Assembly (NCBI RefSeq): GCF_030547005.1
Contig: NZ_JAUOPN010000007.1
Location: forward strand, 142,453 to 206,452
Source of the DNA: Maribacter sp. 1_MG-2023
GTDB taxonomy: Bacteria; Bacteroidota; Bacteroidia; Flavobacteriales; Flavobacteriaceae
DNA: 64,000 nt
Direction: 5' to 3'
Shown: positions 51,504 to 59,594 of the stretch, one piece after another
Layout of the letters: each line of letters begins with the position of its first letter
Numbering within the stretch: the first letter of the stretch is position 1
Program-made: the position numbers and the translations under genes
The notes under the pieces: generated by a model
Seen by the model: the letters and a program-made list of their open reading frames with translations, nothing else
Databases searched by the model: none
What the model was told of the DNA's origin: nothing

Positions 51504-53251
51504 TCTCCTTTATCTTTTTCAATAATTAGCTTATTCAATTTTTGAAGTATCATTGCTTTTTCATGAGAATCCCCGTACTTTGATAAAGCATCATTTAAAT
51601 CATTTATGTTGTCAGATTTTAAATCTTCCAACATATCGTTCCAAGATAAGTCAGCAATCTGACGTTGCTTTCCGAAAAATTCATTGGTAAGATTGTTTAC
51701 GGAAGTACCGTAAGTATTAATTAAAACTTCCTCCGGACCGTCTTTCTTTTCTGATTTTAACCAAACTACATTTCTCTTTTTAGAGTCTGAAATCATAAAT
51801 GGTGAATGTGTGGTTATTACAATTTCTTGTTCACGATTGTTTTCCGTAGTGTTTGCTTTCATACACTCATTTATTAACCAAATAAACTTTGATTTCCATT
51901 CAGGATTAAAATGTGTTTCCGGTTCATCTAATAGAAATAAGCTACTTGTACTGTCTAAAAGAATAATGCTTCCTAAAATCTGTAATAACTGATGTTCACC
52001 ATCCGATAAATGCTTGTAGTGTATAGGATTTTCGACACCTTCTTTTTTAAACGAAATATTGCCTAAATGAAAAAGCTGCTTTTCAATTTCATATTTAGGT
52101 ATTAAATCAGAAAGGCTTTCATTTGTGCCTGCTTTTGCCGATTTAACTGTTTTTCCAATGTTTCTACTAATCTTTTCAATATTAAGTGTTTGAAAAAAAT
52201 ATAACGCCCTGAATAGATTATCTGCAGAATTGAATTTTTCTCTGAAGCCTTTTAACGAAGCATTATTCATTTTAAAATTGAACGACAGATTTAAAAAATG
52301 ATATATTTTGTTAGTCCTCTTTGAAATTTCAAAAAAAGGATCAATATCCATAAAAGCCTTAATTGCTGTTATTAATTCATTTGGTGCATAACCTTCTAAG
52401 TTTTCTAATTCTTCAATTTCGTCTTTTAATAATCTTTTTAGGTTAGTATTGTCTTCGCGTTCTATGTAGCGAGCTTTTTGTCTATGAATCGTATTAATTT
52501 TTTTTAATGATAAATGAATAGAAAATTCATTCAATTCTTTTACCTCAATCTCTTTTTTTAATATATCTAAATTCTTTGTATCTCCTATTTGGGAGAGTTC
52601 TATATCAAATATAAAATTAGAAACAGTTATCAGCTTTGAAACATTGTAATCCAAGAATTGAAATCGATTCATTTCTAACTTTGATTCAACAGCCTTATTC
52701 TTTTTTCTTTTTAAATCTTCATAGTATTCGAAATTCAGTTTTACGAAAGGATTGCTAATCAATTCGTTTAAACCAGAAGAATAACCAATTATATGTTTTG
52801 GTAATACTTTACTTAAGCCGTAGTTGTAAAAATCCTTTATTTCAATTTCTTTATCATTGAATGATAGGTTCACTGTAGGAAGTTCATTAACTGGCTTAGA
52901 AACATGAATTAGTTGGTTTTGATCTAGGTCATTAAAAGTAAGGTCACCTAACTCATCCCAAGTGAAACCAGCACCTGCTAGAGTGAGTTTTGGGAGATAA
53001 TAATCTAATTCAAACCCGAAAAGGGTTTTAAAATTATCTAAATCCTTCTTTGACGAACGATTAAAATTCTCGAGATAATAAAACATCTCTCCAACCACTT
53101 CTAAAGCATTCGATTTCCCTGATCCATTTAATCCAACAAAACAAATAGGCTCAATCTGCTCGTTTGCAATTAAAGAGCGATTAAAGTTAATTTCAAAACC
53201 AGCAGGCAAACCACGAAAGGTGGAAAGTAATTTTATTCGCTTTAGTTTCAT
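51500..53251 (-). CDS. ABC/SMC-type AAA ATPase associated with the restriction system (Septu PtuA-like)
   Basis: A 583-residue ATPase. Walker A is VGLNGSGKSNALEVVGEMF (GLNGSGKS at 40-47), the ABC signature is HLSDGEHQ (LSDGEHQ, 415-421), Walker B is LFLLDEPETHFNPEWK (438-447 core) and the H-loop is ITTHSP (479-484). The central segment is helical/coiled-coil. I recall a TIGRFAM family called restriction system-associated AAA ATPase in Bacteroidota, which this seems to fit; I could not check it. It overlaps hsdS by 4 bp and the HNH gene by 4 bp, so the three are tightly coupled. Confidence 0.85.
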   Translation of the reverse strand: MKLKRIKLLSTFRGLPAGFEINFNRSLIANEQIEPICFVGLNGSGKSNALEVVGEMFYYLENFNRSSKKDLDNFKTLFGFELDYYLPKLTLAGAGFTWDELGDLTFNDLDQNQLIHVSKPVNELPTVNLSFNDKEIEIKDFYNYGLSKVLPKHIIGYSSGLNELISNPFVKLNFEYYEDLKRKKNKAVESKLEMNRFQFLDYNVSKLITVSNFIFDIELSQIGDTKNLDILKKEIEVKELNEFSIHLSLKKINTIHRQKARYIEREDNTNLKRLLKDEIEELENLEGYAPNELITAIKAFMDIDPFFEISKRTNKIYHFLNLSFNFKMNNASLKGFREKFNSADNLFRALYFFQTLNIEKISRNIGKTVKSAKAGTNESLSDLIPKYEIEKQLFHLGNISFKKEGVENPIHYKHLSDGEHQLLQILGSIILLDSTSSLFLLDEPETHFNPEWKSKFIWLINECMKANTTENNREQEIVITTHSPFMISDSKKRNVVWLKSEKKDGPEEVLINTYGTSVNNLTNEFFGKQRQIADLSWNDMLEDLKSDNINDLNDALSKYGDSHEKAMILQKLNKLIIEKDKGE

Positions 53252-54696
53252 TTGTTGTTCTTGAAAATTACTTGGTGAGTTGATCCGCTATATTCTGTTC
53301 TAATTTTTTCTTGGGATAAAAGTTCCTTTATAAAGCTTTTTACCAACGAAGTATTATAATCAATATCTTGTTTACCCAAAATCTCTTCAATTTGGGATAT
53401 AGAAAATTCTTGATATTCAAACCGGCTTTTAATTATTTGCTCAAGTTTCTCTATAGTTATTGGCTCTGATGCTTTTTTGTTATTTACCTCTTCAGAGATT
53501 GTTGAAGGCCTTAATGATTCTTCAATTTGAGAAATGTCCACTTTACATAAGTCTAATTCTCCCTTGAAGGCTTTTTGACTGATACTGTCGTACGTGTACT
53601 GCAATTCTATCAGGCTTTTTTCAGACTTATTTTTTAGATCTTTAACATTAAGTATTATTTTTGCAAATCTATTTTGTAGCTCTAATGGAGGTAGCAAAAT
53701 TTTCATTTTTGCTATCCGTTTAAGTCCAAGATCTTTATTCGCGACTCCTCGGGTTAATTTTTGAGATTGATAATACCCATAATTAGAGTTGAAGAAATAC
53801 TCCAAATATATTGGATTGATATTATTGGCTGGTCTGATTGCTGCAATATGCACCCAAATACAGAAATCCCAATCAAAATCAACTAATTTGGCGTATCCTG
53901 TGGTTCCTCCTTTAGTTAATAAAACATCATTTTTTTGAGGTCTGAAACGTTTTGTTAGGTCATTATACGATTCTTCTGAGACGTATCTCATCTTTTCTAG
54001 GATTAGCTTTCCCGGACGTATATTCCGTGTTGACAAAATAGGGATGCCTTTATCACTATATTTTGGGGAAACGTGAGGCCCATCTTTTATTTCGATGCTA
54101 ACATCTGAAATATTAACAACTTGGAAGTTTAAAATGTTAGAATGTATGCTTCCGAACATTTCATAAAAGGTAGAAGCCTCGTAGCTGTTCCATAAGTCTA
54201 ATATTTGATTCTTTTTTTTAATTAAAGAATTACAATCATTTAGGGTTTTAACGATTTTCATTTGCTCCTCAATAGTGAGTAAAGGAAGTTTTATTTTACA
54301 TAGGCTTTTATAAGAAAGAGTTTGTCTGACGGCTCCTTTTGTATTTGCCATTATTCTGATTAAGCCTAATGGGCTTTTCAAAAAGTATTTCAAGAATGGC
54401 GGGTACAAATTAGCTTTACATTCGAATACCACATATAAGGGACTAATTATAACTTCGTCATCAATACTTAGGTAATCTATGGACCCTACATTAATTCTTG
54501 ATGGATTGTACGCAAACTGGTTATGTCTAACCAACTTGTAATTTGATAAGTCTTTACTAAATACTTGCTTATCAAAATATTCATCGGATCTAATAAAACC
54601 TTCAGAATTAGTAACAGAATAAACATTTTTATTAGACAGACTTTTGTTCCTGCCTTTAACCTCTTTTATTAACTCCGATAATAAAACCTCTTTCAT
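53248..54696 (-). CDS. hsdS: Type I restriction-modification specificity subunit HsdS with C-terminal extension
   Basis: A 482-residue HsdS. Two target-recognition domains are visible: TRD1 about 1-150 with KIKLPLLTIEEQMKIVKTLN at its end, and TRD2 about 195-385 with LPPLELQNRFAKIILNVKDL. The conserved central and distal helices form the coiled coil that spaces the two half-sites. About 95 extra residues follow (388-482) with a helical, winged-helix-like look (SISQIEEILGKQDIDYNTSL; KELLSQEKIRTEY). It overlaps hsdM and the ATPase gene by 4 bp each. The recognition sequence cannot be predicted. Confidence 0.92.
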   Translation of the reverse strand: MKEVLLSELIKEVKGRNKSLSNKNVYSVTNSEGFIRSDEYFDKQVFSKDLSNYKLVRHNQFAYNPSRINVGSIDYLSIDDEVIISPLYVVFECKANLYPPFLKYFLKSPLGLIRIMANTKGAVRQTLSYKSLCKIKLPLLTIEEQMKIVKTLNDCNSLIKKKNQILDLWNSYEASTFYEMFGSIHSNILNFQVVNISDVSIEIKDGPHVSPKYSDKGIPILSTRNIRPGKLILEKMRYVSEESYNDLTKRFRPQKNDVLLTKGGTTGYAKLVDFDWDFCIWVHIAAIRPANNINPIYLEYFFNSNYGYYQSQKLTRGVANKDLGLKRIAKMKILLPPLELQNRFAKIILNVKDLKNKSEKSLIELQYTYDSISQKAFKGELDLCKVDISQIEESLRPSTISEEVNNKKASEPITIEKLEQIIKSRFEYQEFSISQIEEILGKQDIDYNTSLVKSFIKELLSQEKIRTEYSGSTHQVIFKNNK

Positions 54697-56273
54697 AACA
54701 CAACACTCTTTAGGTTTTCTATGTCTTTCTGAATCTCCCTTTCAAGCTTCTCGATTTTACTTATTGTTTCGCTCAATGGAGCGTATTTCGGTTCTATATA
54801 GCTTTCTTTTTTGTACCTAGAAAAGGACAGGTCATAATCCTCGGCTACAAGCTCTTCTTTTGATACAAGAAAGAAGTCTTGTTTTCTATTAGGGTCGTCT
54901 GATTTTAATTTGTAATTGGATATTATATTTTGCAAATCTCCAGAGTCTTTCAATTTGGTTCTCTTATCATCTAATGTATAGCCATCTGATTTTAAATCAC
55001 AGAACCAAACTTTATCAGTTTCTCCTCCTTTTGTGAAAACTAATAGAGCAGTGCTAACTCCTGCATAGGGTTTGAAAACTCCACTAGGCATACTAATCAC
55101 CGCTTTTAATTGGGAATTTTCAATCATTAACTTACGGGCATCTTGAAAGGCTTTACCAGCACTGAATAAAACACCTTGTGGGATAATAATACCAGCTGTT
55201 CCTCCCATTTTAAGCATGTTGTAGATACGTTCAATGAAAAGCAGTTCCGTTTTTGTTGTTTTTAGGTTTAACTCTTCATTTATATCTCCTTTATCAATAC
55301 TGCCAGTAAAGGGAGGGTTTGCCAATACAATATCATATTCTGCAGTCTCATGATAACCTTTACTCAAAGTGTCTTTGTAATCTACTTTTGGGCTTTCAAT
55401 GCCATGCATCATTAAGTTCATTAAACCCAAACGAACCATGGTCTGATCGATGTCATAACCTTGGAGGCTATCATCTAGAATTCCTTTAACATCTTTCGTT
55501 AAAAGGGCACTTCTACTGCTTCTAATAAATCCATCTTCATCAGGCTCTTTGTGAGCTTTATCCTTATCTAATTGAGTTACCATATACTGATATGCACCTA
55601 ATAGGAATCCGCCTGTTCCACAAGCAGGATCAGCCACTTTTTGACCCAACTTTGGATTCACCAATTCCACCAATAATTTTATGATATGTCTAGGTGTTCG
55701 AAATTGTCCATTTTTACCAGCAGCGGCTATTTCACTCAATAACATTTCATATACATCACCTTGTATGTCTTGAAAATCTTGACCTTTTTCATTAGCATCT
55801 TTTTCCATCTCCTCATAGATCTCGTCTATGCTTTTTATAGCTTCTAGAAGTAGAGAAGGTTTTGGAATGATAAAAACAGCATTTGCCATATGCTTTGTAA
55901 AAGGAGAGTCTTCCTTGTCCAGTTGTTTTAAAAACGGAAAGACAAAACGCTGAATATGGTTAAGCATTTCATCTGATGGCATTCGCTTGAATTCACTCCA
56001 TCTTAACTTTTGCTTATCAATACCGTTTTGTTTTTTCTCTTTATCTTCTGAAGTCAGATAAAAAGTGCCTGAAAACATAGATTTAAAATCATCACCAGTA
56101 AATTCAGCATTGGCTAATGATTCTAAGTCGTTTTCATCTAACTTTTTCATAAAAAGCAAATAGGTGATTTGCTCAATAGCAGTAAGTGGATTTGAAATCC
56201 CACCACTCCAGAACTTGTTCCAGAGGTCGTCTATTTTTGATTTTATTTGCGAATTGTTACTTAGTAAACTCAT
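54693..56273 (-). CDS. hsdM: Type I restriction-modification methyltransferase HsdM
   Basis: A 526-residue N6-adenine methyltransferase subunit. The N-terminal HsdM domain is followed by motif I ADPACGTGGFLLGAYQYM and motif IV VLANPPFTGSIDKG (NPPF). These residues bind SAM and the target adenine. It methylates the HsdS-defined sequence to protect host DNA and is required for assembly with HsdR and HsdS. Its ATG lies 1 bp from the hsdR stop. Confidence 0.96.
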   Translation of the reverse strand: MSLLSNNSQIKSKIDDLWNKFWSGGISNPLTAIEQITYLLFMKKLDENDLESLANAEFTGDDFKSMFSGTFYLTSEDKEKKQNGIDKQKLRWSEFKRMPSDEMLNHIQRFVFPFLKQLDKEDSPFTKHMANAVFIIPKPSLLLEAIKSIDEIYEEMEKDANEKGQDFQDIQGDVYEMLLSEIAAAGKNGQFRTPRHIIKLLVELVNPKLGQKVADPACGTGGFLLGAYQYMVTQLDKDKAHKEPDEDGFIRSSRSALLTKDVKGILDDSLQGYDIDQTMVRLGLMNLMMHGIESPKVDYKDTLSKGYHETAEYDIVLANPPFTGSIDKGDINEELNLKTTKTELLFIERIYNMLKMGGTAGIIIPQGVLFSAGKAFQDARKLMIENSQLKAVISMPSGVFKPYAGVSTALLVFTKGGETDKVWFCDLKSDGYTLDDKRTKLKDSGDLQNIISNYKLKSDDPNRKQDFFLVSKEELVAEDYDLSFSRYKKESYIEPKYAPLSETISKIEKLEREIQKDIENLKSVVL

Positions 56274-56274
56274 G

Positions 56275-59070
56275 CTATGCTGCGAATTTTTCTGTTAATG
56301 CTAATATTTCTTTTATCTCAGAAGGAGTGAATACACCACGAATTCCTTTTGGATGAATAATCGTAAATGGAGATGAGATTAAATCTCGTTTTTCAATTTC
56401 TCCTCTTTCAATAATGTAATCTTTTAATAAGTTCAAGAACTCAATCTGTCGGGTAGACAAATTGCTGTGTTCTTTAATAAATGCTTGAACCAGTCTGCTA
56501 ACCTCTGCATCAAAACTTTCCAAAATTTCTATACCTAGAATATGCTTAATGAACTGAATAAATTTAGCCTTTTGATGGTTGTAAACTTTACGTAATAATT
56601 GCTCCGTGATATGTGGATCTTCTTCATGAAGCTCTTCTGCCAGTTGTTCCGCTTCACTATCAGTAACCTGTTCACCAGACTTAATCTTTTGAAGAATTGG
56701 ATTCTTTTCGATTAACTCTGCAATTTTGGCTTCAACCATTTCACGATATTTTGAAATACTTACCGCTTCATTCTTTGGTCCAAATTCAACCATTTCTTTT
56801 GTTTGAATTACATCTTGCAAATTCAACTTTGAAGGTCCGTCAAGAGGTCCTTTTTGCTCTCTGTATTTAATTAAAGGAGACAAAGTTTCGGCTAACTCAT
56901 CAAACCCTTCATCTAGAACCGTAGACCAGAAATTGTTTGTCAAAACCTTTTTGATGTATTTCTCATACTTTGCGACTATGTTTATGGACATAGGTAATTC
57001 ACTAACCACAGTAATTATATTCTCTTTTAAAGTGTCGTATTTCTCTGTCTCTTCTGATAAATGTGCAAGGGATATTTCCAAAACATCTTTATTGAATCGC
57101 ATGGATTTGAAATCCGATTGGGAAATGGTTCTGAAAAGTGGTTTTATGGTATGACTTAAAAACTCAATCTTTTCAGGTGTTAAATGATTCCAAAAAGCTT
57201 CATCTTCGACTTTTGCTAAATCTGGTTTTGAATCTTGAATAACAACCGATTTTTTGGGCAATTCTGAGATTTGAATTCTTAATTTTTCAATTTCCTTTTG
57301 AGCAATATCAGGTTCTTCCTTTTCAAGAGCTGTTTCAATTTTGTCAATTCTAATTCCAACAAAACGAACAGGTAAAGGGATTTGACCTTTAAGTTCTTTT
57401 CCTTTTGGATTTAGTTTGAAGTATTCAAAATTATCCCAGCAATCTAAGATTAGGAAAGCATCTTTTTCGGCACACCAAGGTTTCATCTTGGTTGGTTCGA
57501 GAAGTCTCGTTCCTCTTCCAATCATCTGCCAGAATTTGGTATAGGAATAAACTGGTTTTACAAAAACAAGATTTACCAATTCACGTACATCAATCCCTGT
57601 GTCGAGCATGTCTACACTTACAGCAACTCTTGGCATATCGTTATGTGTAAATTGATGAAGTAAACCACCTTTACCATAGACACGTGGATCGTCAGACACA
57701 ATTACTTTTGCTAATTCTCCTGTATATTCAGGGTATAGTGAATCAAAAATCTTTTCAACTCTTCTTGCGTGAGCTTTTGTAGAACAGAAGAAAATTGTTT
57801 TACCAGGAAGCACTCCATTAGGATCTTTTATGGATTCTTCCATGAATTCTTTAACAATGGTAACGTTGGTTCCTTTGTTGATTACTGACTTTTCTAAATC
57901 TGTTCCTTCAAAATTTATTTCGGCAACTTCCTTTCCTTGAAGAATCAAGTTTTTCTGATCTTCTAGACTTATTGTTCGTTTACTAATTCCATCCTCTTGA
58001 AACTTAGTTTTAATCTTCATTACCTGAAAATCACATAGGTATGGAGGGATATTGTTTACAGCTTCCTCATAAGAATATGCGAAAGAAGGTAAGCCGTCTT
58101 CACATTCAAAAAGCTTGAATGTATTGTGGTCTATAACATCTGTAGGAGTTGCTGTTAGACCAAGTGTTGTTGTGTTAAAATAATCTAGAACTTCCTGATA
58201 AGTGTTGTAAATAGATCTATGACTTTCGTCAATTACGATTAAATCAAAAAAGTGAGGAGACAAAGAATATTCTTCATCCCTAATAATGTTTAGCATCGTA
58301 GGATAAGTAGATGTATAAATCCTTCTATCCTTAGCTATTTCTTTTTCTCCAACCTTTGGCCATCTAGGTTCATTTGGAAGAAATTCTTTAAAAGCTTCTA
58401 AAGCTTGGTTCCTTAATGCTATTCTGTCAACCAAGAATAGAACTCTCTCTGCCCATCCAGATCTCATAAGAGCATCTACCATAGCAATTGTAGTTCTTGT
58501 TTTTCCAGTTCCTGTTGCCATGACTAAAAGAAACTTCTGTCTCTTTTTTTCTATGCCTTCCATTACAGAACGGATAGCATGAATTTGATAATCACGCCCT
58601 GCTATGTCCGTGTTTATTAACTCTTGAGCTAAAGGTTTTCTATTTCTTCTGATATAGGAGTATCGTTCAAGATCGTCTCTTGTTGGAAAACCAATAACTT
58701 TTTTAGGTGGATAGTTTCCTAAATCCCAATAGTATATTTCATGTCCGTTAGTGTAAAAACAAAAAGGTAATTCACCACCAGATTCACTTTGAATATTTTG
58801 ACAATACTGTTTCGCTTGTTCTCTTCCTATTTCAGCGTTCACAGAAGTTTTCTTTGCCTCAACTACCGCAAGAACTTTTCCATCTTTACCGTATAAAACA
58901 TAATCTGAATATTGATATCCTTGATAAGGTGTTTGAGGTTCATTAACACCCTCAGGTAAACCAACATTTATATTGTATTCAATACCAACTTGCGTTTGGT
59001 CAGTAATATTCCACCCCGCTTGTTGAAGCTGCTTATCGATTAAGTCCTTTCTTGTTTTTGCCTCATTCAT
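56275..59070 (-). CDS. hsdR: Type I restriction enzyme motor/nuclease subunit HsdR
   Basis: A 931-residue DEAD-like motor with nuclease. The N-terminal nuclease has SDYVLYGKDGKVLAVVEAKK (PD-ExK). The helicase part has MATGTGKTRTTIAMVDALM (Walker A), IVIDESHRSIYN (DESH box) and GLTATPTD, then IGRGTRL in motif VI. The C-terminal half resembles EcoEI_R_C, with a helical region of about 250 residues. Start set at the ATG at 59070, 1 bp after the regulator stop; the upstream TTG at 59091 would overlap it. It translocates DNA and cuts at random sites away from recognition. Confidence 0.95.
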   Translation of the reverse strand: MNEAKTRKDLIDKQLQQAGWNITDQTQVGIEYNINVGLPEGVNEPQTPYQGYQYSDYVLYGKDGKVLAVVEAKKTSVNAEIGREQAKQYCQNIQSESGGELPFCFYTNGHEIYYWDLGNYPPKKVIGFPTRDDLERYSYIRRNRKPLAQELINTDIAGRDYQIHAIRSVMEGIEKKRQKFLLVMATGTGKTRTTIAMVDALMRSGWAERVLFLVDRIALRNQALEAFKEFLPNEPRWPKVGEKEIAKDRRIYTSTYPTMLNIIRDEEYSLSPHFFDLIVIDESHRSIYNTYQEVLDYFNTTTLGLTATPTDVIDHNTFKLFECEDGLPSFAYSYEEAVNNIPPYLCDFQVMKIKTKFQEDGISKRTISLEDQKNLILQGKEVAEINFEGTDLEKSVINKGTNVTIVKEFMEESIKDPNGVLPGKTIFFCSTKAHARRVEKIFDSLYPEYTGELAKVIVSDDPRVYGKGGLLHQFTHNDMPRVAVSVDMLDTGIDVRELVNLVFVKPVYSYTKFWQMIGRGTRLLEPTKMKPWCAEKDAFLILDCWDNFEYFKLNPKGKELKGQIPLPVRFVGIRIDKIETALEKEEPDIAQKEIEKLRIQISELPKKSVVIQDSKPDLAKVEDEAFWNHLTPEKIEFLSHTIKPLFRTISQSDFKSMRFNKDVLEISLAHLSEETEKYDTLKENIITVVSELPMSINIVAKYEKYIKKVLTNNFWSTVLDEGFDELAETLSPLIKYREQKGPLDGPSKLNLQDVIQTKEMVEFGPKNEAVSISKYREMVEAKIAELIEKNPILQKIKSGEQVTDSEAEQLAEELHEEDPHITEQLLRKVYNHQKAKFIQFIKHILGIEILESFDAEVSRLVQAFIKEHSNLSTRQIEFLNLLKDYIIERGEIEKRDLISSPFTIIHPKGIRGVFTPSEIKEILALTEKFAA

Positions 59071-59071
59071 A

Positions 59072-59266
59072 TCAATTCTTATTTGAGACAATTAAATCTT
59101 TAATATCCACATTTAAAATATCAGCAATTTCATTAAGTATTTCTAAGCTTGGTTGTCTCCTATTTTGAACATAAGAATTGACCATGTTATAGCTCTTGCT
59201 TAACTTTTCCGACAGCCAAACTTGCTTAATCCCTTTCTCTTCAAGTACCTCTTTAATGCGATTCAT
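59072..59266 (-). CDS. Small XRE-type HTH regulator of the restriction operon
   Basis: A 64-residue Cro/CI-type helix-turn-helix protein (GIKQVWLSEKLSKSYNMVNS; NRRQPSLEILNEIADILNVD). It begins the minus-strand gene row and its stop is 1 bp before hsdR, so it is probably the restriction operon's controller, timing expression of the restriction genes after the methyltransferase. It may bind the 328-bp divergent region upstream. Confidence 0.9.
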   Translation of the reverse strand: MNRIKEVLEEKGIKQVWLSEKLSKSYNMVNSYVQNRRQPSLEILNEIADILNVDIKDLIVSNKN

Positions 59267-59594
59267 TATTTATAGGATTTTCAAAAATAAAAATAGCATT
59301 ATTAACTGGTTATATATCATATTTTGAGATAAAAAGAAATCATCTTCATAGTATTCGAAACCGTTAACGAACATATAGTAATCTATTTTTAGAATCTCTA
59401 TTAAACCAAGTAATCTTAAATACAGCCTAAGTGATAATCTTTTTTTCTAAATGAAACACAACAATTTCTATATAGTATTTCGAATGTATTGAAAACATTT
59501 CGAACAACTTTACGGATAACCGTAAAGTTGTTCGAAATGATACTCTTAAATTACTCTAATGTTTTCAAAACACTCAAGAATCTAAATTGCTTTT
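59267..59594. other. Divergent control region between the restriction operon and the nuclease-helicase gene
   Basis: 328 bp with no ORF of its own. It holds a perfect 20-bp inverted repeat (59496-59539) and an outer 11-bp inverted repeat around it, annotated next. Both divergent promoters must lie here, but no clear TAnnTTTG element is visible. Confidence 0.7.
59489..59568. repeat. Nested inverted repeats upstream of the nuclease-helicase gene
   Basis: Inner: CATTTCGAACAACTTTACGG (59496-59515) and CCGTAAAGTTGTTCGAAATG (59520-59539), perfect 20-bp arms around ATAA. Outer: TTGAAAACATT (59489-59499) and AATGTTTTCAA (59558-59568). The outer left arm overlaps the inner left arm by 4 bp, so the two hairpins are mutually exclusive in part. 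Ends 26 bp before the ATG. Confidence 0.88.

Noticed and set aside
53248..54696. Phase-variable hsdS inversion by the nearby recombinase
   Set aside because: Only one full hsdS exists here, with no partial second hsdS or inverted TRD copies in the window. The recombinase is 8 kb away from it.
59496..59539. Rho-independent terminator
   Set aside because: No T run follows either arm, and it lies between divergent gene starts, not after a gene.
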